A stretch of DNA of 28,518 bases from Rhizoclosmatium globosum (lineage: Eukaryota > Chytridiomycota > Chytridiomycetes > Chytridiales > Chytriomycetaceae). The notes under the pieces are model-generated. The model saw only the letters and a program-made list of their open reading frames with translations, did no database searches and was not told the origin of the DNA. Location of the stretch: assembly GCA_002104985.1 (NCBI GenBank), contig MCGO01000350.1:1-28518 (forward strand). The letters run 5' to 3'. Of this stretch, positions 19,091-28,518 are shown piece after piece (position 1 is the stretch's first letter; every line of letters starts with the position of its first letter). The translations under genes were made by a program, and so were the position numbers.

Positions 19091-22000
19091 ATGATCAACC
19101 GGGAGACCAAGGTACGCCCCTCCCCCACCACTTACCCAGTTTACTCACGCACACCTTTTATGCTCCAACCACGTCCAATTCGACAGCTTCTCCAGGCAAA
19201 GCGCAAACTCGACCGGTTCCAGCGCGCACGAACATCGGCGGCGCCCGGGTCGTCGAGCGTGTCGCTGTACGAATTCGATGAGGTGAGCCACGGGCAAAGT
19301 CCGGCCGGCCTCGTGTCCAACTTTGGCGACGACGAGAACGAGAACGAGAACGAGAACGAGTAAGTGTCGATTAAAAGTATCCTTCAAACGAGTTAAGTGG
19401 CGCCAAAGACTGTCTCCCTCGTCACTTCGAAGGCCGTCTAAGAACTCGGTTCGGCCATCGGCGAGGACATCGGTGTGTGTGGAAGTCTCGCTTTACTAGC
19501 ACTAACAAAGGCTCTTTCTTTTCCTGCTTCAGCCTACAAGAAGATCCATTCGCAGTCCTCAGGCAAAGAGTCCTATTCAGTCCTCAAAGCCGCTCAATGT
19601 ATATTTATCCCTTCAACCATCACACAGGCCCTGACATTTTCACCCAAAAACACAGGTTGACACTACATTGGCCATCATTGAAGAACTCTCTAGCGCCAAA
19701 CACTCACTTGAATCTCGTCTATCTCAAACCTCATCTTTGAATGCAGCTCTTTTGGATAAGATTGCTCTTTTGGAGCGAGAGAAGGAAACTGTTGAGTCAC
19801 AAACAAAGAGAAGCGCCTCACAAAGTCCAACGCGAGTATCACTGGAGAAATACCAACAACTTGAGTCTGACTTGGAAGCTGCAAAGTCTAAGGAAGCTTC
19901 CCTGAATATCAAAATCTCAGAGCTGGAAACTTCACTCATTGCAGCAACAACAGCCGTCATACCCACGTCAGATAATACAGCCGATCTTTTGGAAAAATTG
20001 GCTGCCAAAGACGAGCAGCTGGAGTCTGTCCACAGTCAACTTCAACTTCTTCAAGGAGATTTCCAACTTGTTCAAGCTGAGCGATCTCAATATCTGAAAG
20101 AATTAGAGCAAAAGAGTGAATTGATTGGATCCCTTCAAAGTCAAGTGGATCAACTTACAAAGGGAGTGGAGGCTGGGAAGGACGTACTCACCCGCGTGGA
20201 AGCGTCAGATTCCCTCGTCAAACAACTGCAAGAAGAGAAGGACTCGCTCGTTTCGCGTATCCGAACTCTTGAATCCTCTGCATCTGAACCCAAAACTTCC
20301 ACTTTCACAGAAGACTTGGAAACCAAACTCATCAATCTCGAAAAAGACCTTCTCGAGTCTCGTTCCGAAAACCAAAAACTTCAAGAACAAATCGATCAAC
20401 TCCAATGGGACCAAGAATGGCCAACCCTCAACGTTGCCGCCTCTCCAAAATCAAAGACCCCACCAAACAGCGCCATTTCCCCTTCCTTCCCTACAACCAC
20501 CACAACCCCATCCAACGCAGAACTAGACTCTCTCAAATCCGAAATCACCCACCTAAAAACCGAAATCGAAACCCTCTCCCGCGAAGCCGAACAAGAACGT
20601 ATCCGCTCTCACGACCTCCAAACCTCCCTCACCCACTTCAAATCAACCGCCCTCGAAGTTGCACAACTCCAACAAGAAATCATGGATCTCCAGCAGTTGA
20701 AGGAGACAGAGTCGAATCGGTTCGTTGAACAGAGCACGCGTCTTGAGAATGAGATTCGGGAGTTGCAGAGGTACTTGAAGGCTGCTGAGGAAGAGAATGG
20801 GGGGTTAAGAGAGAAGGTGGATGATTTGGAGGAAGTTGTTCGGTCTGTGAGGAACTCGCCTACCGGGGCGAATGCACCTGGTGGTGTCGTTGCTGGGGAA
20901 GAAGTTGTTCGAGTTAAGAAAGAGCTTGAAGAGCTTCGGGTTTTGTATGAGAACGATTCTCAGCGGCTGGAGACTGAGGTGCTTGAGCTCAAAAAGTACT
21001 TGAAGGCAAGTGAAGAGGACAATGTGGAATTGCGGGAGCGTGTTGAAATCTTGGAGGAAGAGAAAGAGGCGTGGGTTCAACAACACCAGCAACAATTTGT
21101 GTTCCCTCGAGTAGAGACTCCCGAAGAGTTGAAGTTGAAGGGAGAAGTTGAAGCTGCGCGTCAGTTGCACAAACAGGTTGTTTTGAGGCTGGAGCAGGAG
21201 CTTGTTGATTTGCGAAAGTATTTGAAGGCGAGTGAGGAGGATAATGCTGAATTGAGGAATTCTCTTGAAAAGACGGAGGAAGAATTGGATCTGTTGCGTC
21301 AACGTCAACAGGAGCAGTTTGTCTTCCCTCCACCGTCAGCTGCTAACAACAGCCAAGACGTCGCTCATATGCAGCAAGAAATCAACGAGCTTAAAAAATA
21401 CCTCAAGGCCAGCGAGGAAGACAACATGGAACTCCGCGAGAAACTTGAGCTCCTGGAAGAGCAATTGGAAGCTCAACCTAATGCTGTCCCACCCGTTGCC
21501 GTTGCTGTCCCAAGATCCATCACTCCTCAACCTCAACCTACTACCAACACAGAGGAATGGGATTCATGGGACTCTGAAATCGTTCCACAAAGCGCCAACA
21601 CTGCCGTTCAAATTTCCGACCTGAACCGCCAAATCGACGTTCTCTCACAAGACAAAATCGCCGCCCTCGAGAAACTAACTGTAGCTCTGGAAGAACGTAA
21701 GCACCTGGAACAACAGCTCGAACATCTCCGACACGACTTTGACGTTTGTGATTTCGCCAAAATCGAAGCCTTGGAGAAACTGACAATGGCGTTGCAAGAG
21801 CGGGATGACCTTGGAGAAGAAGTTCGAGCCGTTCATATCGAACGGGACTCGTTGTTGCAAAAGATTGCGACTGTGCAAGCGGATGTGAAGGCTTTGCAAA
21901 GTCTGGTTGAGGAGGCGAGGAAGGAGCGTGATGCGGCGCTTTTGGAGGCTAGTAATGGTACTGGAGATGCAACTCGGATCCTGGAGGATGTTCAGGCGAA

Positions 22001-25000
22001 ACTTGGGACTGCTGTTTCTGAACGTGATGCGGCTCTGGCGGAGAGGACACGGGTTCGAGAGGAGTTGGACCGATTGAAGGAGGAGGTTTCGTTCAAGGCT
22101 ACTCAGTCAGTTGATCTTGAAGTTCTCTTGACTCTCCAAAAGGAGTATGATTCGCTCAAGAACCAGTATGAGATCATTGGGGAGGAGATGGAAGCTGCTC
22201 AAGGACAGTTTGAAGAAGTCGCGAGGGCGAAGGAGGAGCTTGAGATTCGGGTTGAGGATATGCGGTGTGACGCTATTGATGTCAGTGAACGACTTCAAAA
22301 AGTTGAAACGGAGCACGAAGCGTTGTTGATTGAGCATGAACAGCTTTTGGGAGAGCAAGAACTGTTGACGGCTCAACACTCTGACTTGAATGCTCAAAAC
22401 CAATCGCTCGTAGCTGCTGCTGAAGAAATGCATGCTAGGCATCAAGACCTTGTCGCACGATATGACGACCTGTCAAATCGCTTTGAGAACCTGAGTGCTC
22501 AGAACCATCACATTCGAGAAGCGGGTTCTGCAGTCGTCGGCGAGAAGTCTTCTTTGGAAGAGGAAAATGTCATGTTACAGCAAGAGTTGAATACCCTGCG
22601 TGAAGCTGGTGCAAAGATTTTGGAGGATCGTCAGGCTTTGGAAGAGGAGGCGGATGCCTTTGCAGCACAAGTTGATGATCTTACCGCGCAATTGGCAAGC
22701 TTTACTGAAGAAAAAGCCGTTCTCGAGAACCAGATTGCAGAACTGAGAAACGAGCTTGACAATAGCCAGCACGTCTTGCAGGAGGCCGAATCTCGCGCGT
22801 CTCGTTTCGAGCAGCTTTACCGCGAAATTGAAGCAAAGTCTACCAACGATACTGCCGAACTGGTTGATACTCTTCGAAACTTGACGCACGAAAACAGTGA
22901 CTTGAAACACACAATTCAAGAGCAAGTTGACACCTATAACACCCTCAAATACGACAACCAAGATCTTTCTACACTGAACTCTGAGCTTCTACAAAAGCAG
23001 GATACCTATGAGCGGGAATTGGCTGCTAAAATTGCGGAGCTGGAGCAGAAGTCGGCACAACTTATTGAATTGGAGGAGCAAGTCAAAAACTTACACTCAA
23101 CTACTTTTGAAAGCATGCAGCAAATTGATATGGAGCGTGGACAGCTTGCTGATCAGTTGCAGGATATTACTGGACAAAATGCAACTTTGACTGAGAAGGT
23201 TCGGGAACTTGAGGATGAGCGGGATCAGATCCTTGCTCAAGTCAACGAGCTTGCACATCAGTGCAATGTATTGAGAGAGTCAACTCAATCTGCGGATCCT
23301 GAGGAGGTGGAGTTCTTGAGACAGCAGCTTGTTGAAGCCGAGGTAAGTTTTGCTTTGTTGTTCGAGGATGTTTCTTGCCTGAACGCGAATGACTTTGCAG
23401 GCTCGCTATGACCAGCTCTTCACCGACGGAGAAGCACACACTATTCATTTGGAAGATCAACTCAACTTGGCCTCACAAGCTATTGAAAGCTTTAACACCG
23501 AGCGCGGTCAACTTCAATACGAAATCGATTTTTTGAAAGAGCGCTTTAGTGCGGAAGAAGAGTTTTCGGCGTCATTGCAAGCTGAAAAGCAGGGATTAAC
23601 TACTGAATTAAATCAATTACGCAGTGCGTACGAAAAAGCTCAAGGCCGTTTGCAGCTTATTGAGAGTGATTTGGCGGGTGGTGACGAGGTGTTGAATAGA
23701 GTCACAGCAAAGTTGTCTGCCGCTGAGGAGCAGATTGCTTTTATTACTGATGAGTTGGAGCAAACTCGCGCGGAGAGGAATGCTCTCAGCGAGGAGTGCT
23801 CTATGTTGAAGGTGCAAATGGATGAGTATGCGGCTGAAAAGGAGTCTTTGACTGCAGCTGCCGTTGAACTTGATACGTTGCGTGGTGTTGTTGGAGAGTT
23901 GGAGCGGGAACGAACCCATGTTGCAGAACAGTATCAACATCTACAAAGTGCGATCGATGAATCTCAGACGCGATGTGTTGGATTGGAGCGCCAGCTCGAC
24001 GAGACCAACGCGTTGTATGAGCAGTTGCAGCAACAGCTTGATTCTACAAGCCGTGATTCTGCATACTATCAACAGCAAGTTTCTGACTTACAAGCTGCTG
24101 TTGCCGCTTTGGAGCAAGAGCGCGATGCTGTTTTGGGTGAACGTAACGAGCTCCAGATGGCTTTAGACAATGTGAATCAAAGCTCTGGTCTGAGTGAATC
24201 GGAGAGGGAAGAAATCTGTTCTCAGTACGAGTCTAAATTGACGGATCTGGAAAACCAGATTCAGTTGATGCATCAACAACACGAAGCCGATATTCAAATT
24301 CGAATGGAACAGTTCTCAAACACTTACGCTCAATACCAATCTGAGAAGCAGGAGGAATTAGCTCTTCTGGAGGAACGTTTGAAGCAAATTACATTGGAGG
24401 TTCGTTGGTTGTATTGTCGTGCGTTCACTAATGTTTATCAAGGCTGAACAGGCTGATAAAGAGGCCCGAAATGCTTCCCTACAACTCGAGGAATCAACCA
24501 AATATGTCACTGAATTGCAGCTTCGTTTCGATGATGTGGAAGCTCAAGCGACTAGGTCCGAAACCGCTTGTCGAGACTTGGAAATGGCTGTGGCCCAACT
24601 AAAAGCCGAACGGGACGAAATCCAAGAAAAGTTCTTGGATGGGGCCAATATGCTTGAGACTTTGAAAAATGATCTTGAGTCAAGTGATGCTCGGACCAAT
24701 GCGCTTCTTGCGGAAAAGGACTCGGCGATTTATAATCTTCAAAACGCTCTGGACGAAAGCTACAGGGTATCGGCGGAGAAGGAGTCGTACTTCGAACATG
24801 AAAGACAAAGTTTGTCTGGAAGATGCGATGAAGCGGAGTCGCAGTTGAAGAGTTTACAGGCCCAGCTGGAAGGCGTGATGGCACAGTATTCTGAGGTAAT
24901 GTGATTGTTGGTTAATTTCTGCATTTCTCAATTTTTATAACAGTCACAACAAGCCATTGACTCGATTTCATTCCAATGGAAAGAAGCTGCTATCAAGTTG

Positions 25001-28000
25001 GAAGCTTCTGAACAAGAGAGACTTCTCATTTCTGGCGAGCGTGACTCTCTTGATAGACAGTTGACTGAGTTCCGTGAGATTGAAGCAGCTCAACGTGTCG
25101 AACTAGAAGAGCTCCATTCACGTATTAGTCAATCTGACGAAAGAATTAAAACTCTCGAACAATTAGTCGACAGTCTTGAGTCTCAACGTGCTCAATTCAA
25201 CTCAGTCATCAACAATGAAACATCTTTGGTTCAGGATATTGCTCATAAGCAGCAAATTATCGAGAACTTGGAGCGTGAACTCTTCCAATTGAAAAGCTTA
25301 AATGCTTCGCCAAACCCTGTGTTTGCTGGAATCCCAACCGCCGATTCTCTCTTTGCTGGAAGCACTGGCGGGCGTGTCACTGTCGAGCATTGAATTGGCT
25401 TTGTTGAAGATTGAAGTCCGTAACAAGGAAGATGAGCTTGCATCTGTTCACTCCTCATACAAGACTGCGCTCGCAGAATTGGAGGAGAAGCTCAACAGTT
25501 TGGCGAAACTTAATAAGTCTAGTGTGCAATCTATGGAACTCTATCGTGACGAGCTTGTGAAGAAGTCGGAATCGTCTAGAAGTAGTGAAGAAGAGTTGTT
25601 TAGATTGAAGTCTACAATTCCTGGTTCCATCAAGGAGACGCCTGACACTAGGTTTGCAATGTGCAACAAATCATTCGGTTTCTAAAACTTGCCTTTTATT
25701 AGTATGCTTGACATTTCCAAGTATGAGGAGGCAATCGACAGAGCAGGGAAGGCGTCAAAAACGCTTGATGAGCTTGTTGTCAGCAACTTCTCAAAGAGGA
25801 ACAAGATCTGTTCCAGTCTTTGGTCCAATCGAAAAGGCTGAGATCCTTGATGTCCTCACATCCCAAATTAGCACACTGATCAGATCTACTGAGACCAACG
25901 TTCTATTTCACGTAAGATTTTGAACGAAGTGTCGGTCCATCACCCCGCGGCATTGTGCCATCCTCCTCTGTCCCCAGAACAGACGACGCCAAATCAAGCT
26001 GATTGTCCAATCTCAATCTTCTATTTTGGACGACCACAAGCGCTTGTTGAATGACGTTGAAGTTTTTAGCGAGACTTTTCAAGGAGTCAGGATCACCAAA
26101 GAAGAGTACTGGAGAAGACCTTTCCTTGGAAACACTTTCTTTGTATCAAAGTTCATTGCGAAAGTAGAAGAGTACCAACAATCAGTGAATGGCTTTGCTT
26201 TGACAAAGCAGGCGGTTCTTTGAAGACATTCGAGGCAAGTGTTTGAGAGATTTTGTAGTTGTATAATAACAATCGTTTATAGCTATGAATTCAACCAGTG
26301 TCCAATCGAAAACAATTCTTTCTTCGCTGAATATTCTGATTAGTGGCCTGGAAGATGTGGCATCCCAAAACAACTTGTTGAAGAAGGAAATCAGCTACCT
26401 TGGCTCTTTAGTCAACAAAGTGAAGCAAGCTCCTTCAAAGCCAGATGCTGGTAACGATTACCATTTGTCGTCTCGCGAATACGGGGAGCTTGTCACAAAA
26501 GCGAATCAAAGCGAGCGATACCAACTCCAAGTCGAAAATGCACAAACCTTGCTGGCTGAACATGTTCGTGAAATTCAGATTCTCAAGCAAGCCGTGGATG
26601 CCTTGAACCTCAAGCTTGCCCGTGAGACTGGAAGTGTTGGAGTTTCTGATGTACAGACCTTCCGCATTATGACTCAACAGATTGATGAGCTCAAGAAAGT
26701 GTGGTCACACGAACTTAGTGCCAATATGATCTTGCGAAACCTGATTGCTAAGACCCAGGCCGAAAATATGGTTGCTGAACAGGAATCAAGAAAACAAAAT
26801 CTGAGCTTGAGAGAAGAATTCGATGAACTTGCTGTTTTGTTTGAAGAAAGCCAAGCAGAAAATGATCTTCTTCGAAGTGAGGTGGAAAAGAAGGAAGAGT
26901 TGGTGAGAAACGCGGAAGTTCGTGCAGAGGAGCAGTTTAACAGCCGCTTCTTTGAAATGGAGCAGCAGCACATTGAACAGAATCAGCAGTTGGAAGATAT
27001 GTATGACAAGGAGAGAGTTGCCTTGAACAAGTTGGTTAGCAACTTGGAGAAGGAACGCAACAGATTGCTGACGGAAGTCACTTCATTGAAACCACTCAAA
27101 AGATCTTGAAAAGTCCTGTGATACCTTGCGCCAAGAGAATTCATCTCTTAAATCTCGCAACCTTGACAACCGTGATTTGGGCCGTCGGGAACAGGAATTG
27201 GTTGCGGATGTGCAAGCCCTGGAAAGACAGCTCCACGAAGAACGTAAGGTTCATGAACGCAGAATGATGGATCGCGAGGCGGAGTGGCAACGTATTCGCG
27301 AAGAGGACTTGAGACGACGCGGGAACTCTAACATGGAGGATGCGCTTCGCGTCTTCCGATCAGAGAAGGAGCATCTTGAGCATGATTTAATGTTGAGAAA
27401 CAATCAAATTCATACTTTGGAAGTCCGCATCCAAGAGCTGCTGCAAGAAGCTGAGTCTCCTCGACGACCTGGAGGAAGTCGAAGAGAAATGGAAATGGAG
27501 CGTGATTTACAAGCATCTTTCAGCCAAATCGTGACTTGAAGAATCAGTTGGCCAACGCAGATCATGTTAGTATTCATACACAATCGGAGGATACATGTAT
27601 ATTTATTACTTCGATTTACAGGCTCGAAGGGAACTTGAATCTCAGCTCACTCTTGAAAAAGATCGGTCAAAGCGTCTTTCAGTTAAGGCAGATGATCTCA
27701 AGCGTCGTTATCAGTATCAGCAACGGTTATTGGAAGACCAGGAAGAGTCCATCAACAGTGCTTTGCGACCAGCACCTCGTGGTGGAACTGCAGAAGATCA
27801 AGTATGCATAAAATAACCTTGAATTGACAGTTGCTAACATGACTCTAGCTTCACGATGAGATTGCTCAACTTAGACGAGAGCTTCATTCTGCCAAACAAT
27901 CCCGCAGCGAAATCATCAATATCATCCGTGATACTTTAGTTAACACTGTCGGTGAAGCTTCTATTGACGCTGCTCCAGCCAGCGCCACAAGCGCATCGTC

Positions 28001-28515
28001 TATGATTGTCCGCCAGTCCCAGCGTATCGATATGACTCGTCTCAGAAATCAAATGAGCTCACTAATTGCCGAAGTGATATATCTACGTGCTTTGGCAAGT
28101 CGTCTGTTCTTGTGGAGAGCTGACTTGAAATACCAAAAAGTCTATCTCGCTCTTAAAGTTGCTGATTTGACTGAAAGCCAAAAAGCGACAGTCAAGTTCA
28201 TTACAGAAATGGGCGTGGACGCGCCTCAGCGGGATTTGGATGCACCAGTGTTGCGACCTCTTCAAAAGTTAAGAGCTGGAGTGAATGTTGTGATCGGAGT
28301 TTACCGTATGATGTGAGTCACACTCTTGTATTCTATTTGTCTGATAATCTTGCAACAGGGTGAATGGCGCGCGCATGTGGCAAGATACCTTGGAAGAAAA
28401 CAACCGGGACTACTTGCCGATTGTGCCATCAACAATTCAAGACATTGATGACGATGGCATCTTGACAGACATTCTATGCCAAACACTCCATATGGTGGAT
28501 CATCACTTGCCTTAG
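19091..28515 (+). CDS. AKAP9/pericentrin-like coiled-coil scaffold with PACT domain
   Basis: Proposed exons: 19091-19111, 19187-19359, 19433-19472, 19533-19598, 19656-23342, 23401-24399, 24443-24895, 24944-25651, 25703-25911, 25978-26234, 26283-27565, 27622-27801, 27849-28312, 28359-28515; about 2900 residues. The N-terminal KLLQAKRKLDRFQRART resembles the short N-terminal motif of animal AKAP9 and pericentrin. An Asp/Glu/Asn run and a Ser/Arg-rich stretch follow, then about 2500 residues of heptad coiled coil. The C-terminal part (VIYLRALASRLFLWRADLKY, then KVYLALKVADL and GVYRMM) is a PACT domain, which targets proteins to centrosomes or basal bodies and binds calmodulin. The reading frame breaks several times between 25390 and 27530, while both ends are clean. 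Exon 3 is the least certain: skipping it with donor 19283 also keeps frame. Confidence 0.75.
19336..19360 (+). repeat. gagaac hexanucleotide repeat at a splice donor
   Basis: Four gagaac units encode alternating Glu-Asn at the end of exon 2 of the coiled-coil gene. The terminal gag is followed by taagt, creating the GTAAGT donor at 19360. The repeat therefore abuts the exon edge. Confidence 0.75.
20763..21464 (+). repeat. four internal YLKASEED coiled-coil repeats
   Basis: Within exon 5 a block of about 25 residues recurs four times, starting at 20763, 20988, 21210 and 21390 (spacing 225, 222 and 180 nt). The consensus is L-x-K-Y-L-K-A-S-E-E-D-N-x-E-L-R-E followed by an acidic coil. Repeats 2 to 4 are separated by Q/F-V-F-P-containing linkers. 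It indicates internal duplication within the scaffold's rod. Confidence 0.88.
21654..21812 (+). repeat. KIxALEKLTxALxER duplicated coil segment
   Basis: KIAALEKLTVALEERKHL (from 21654) and KIEALEKLTMALQERDDL (from 21759) are 35 residues apart. They form a second, shorter duplication directly after the YLKASEED block. Confidence 0.8.
26235..26282 (+). other. probable GC-AG intron
   Basis: A 48-bp intron in the coiled-coil gene, with donor GCAAGT and acceptor TTTATAG. It joins ...D-I-R-A to M-N-S-T-S, the start of a clean downstream coil. GC-AG is the usual minor variant of U2 introns. A frame break about 20 bp upstream weakens the call. Confidence 0.5.
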
Positions 28516-28518
28516 GTC

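Noticed and set aside
20805..21333. Long minus-strand frames opposite the scaffold repeats
   Set aside because: They mirror the repeated coiled-coil codons and are not conserved as separate protein sequence.

Overview
The window is nuclear DNA of a eukaryote with short spliceosomal introns (mostly 42-78 bp, GT..AG, often with CTRAY-like branch sites), tRNA genes with internal promoters and AATAAA-type poly(A) signals. A Kre9/Knh1-type GPI-anchored cell-surface protein points to a fungus. A WD40 protein of the ciliary WDR87/WDR97 type and a PACT-domain pericentriolar scaffold point to an organism with centrioles and a flagellum. Together they suggest a zoosporic (chytrid-type) fungus; the species cannot be read from the sequence.

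Layout. (1) 1-6661, plus strand: five tightly packed co-oriented genes. These are the 3' end of an FLVCR/SLC49-like MFS transporter, an HXXXDG acyltransferase-fold gene with a frame break, two further complete MFS paralogues, and a serine beta-lactamase-fold hydrolase with an N-terminal signal and a C-terminal KDEL. Gaps are only 37-109 bp. (2) 6662-7795: tRNA-Glu(CUC) and tRNA-Leu(AAG) on the minus strand in otherwise empty DNA. (3) 7796-10755, minus strand: two cell-surface genes sharing a six-cysteine module I cannot assign firmly to a known family. One is GPI-anchored with two modules and a KNH domain; the other is a single-pass membrane protein with one module, a Ser/Thr-rich stalk and a cytosolic tail. 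(4) About 11070-12171, plus strand: ribosomal protein eL14, convergent on (5). (5) 12318-18905, minus strand: a 14-exon WDR87/97-like gene of about 1975 residues with a histidine-rich tail. (6) 19091-28515, plus strand, divergent from (5) across 185 bp: an AKAP9/pericentrin-like giant coiled-coil gene of about 2900 residues ending in a PACT domain.

How they fit together. Genes (5) and (6) look like a divergently transcribed flagellum/basal-body pair. Genes in (3) look like cell-wall or surface components, one with the architecture of a cell-wall sensor. Genes in (1) combine transport with acyl-transfer/hydrolysis chemistry, but their joint role is unknown.

Main oddities: a new-looking Cys-rich module, an ER-retained beta-lactamase-like enzyme, intron gain/loss between tandem paralogues, abrupt C-rich/G-rich strand switches inside single exons, and a cluster of frame breaks confined to about 25.4-27.5 kb of the coiled-coil gene. 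All exon boundaries were inferred by eye from splice motifs and frame continuity.
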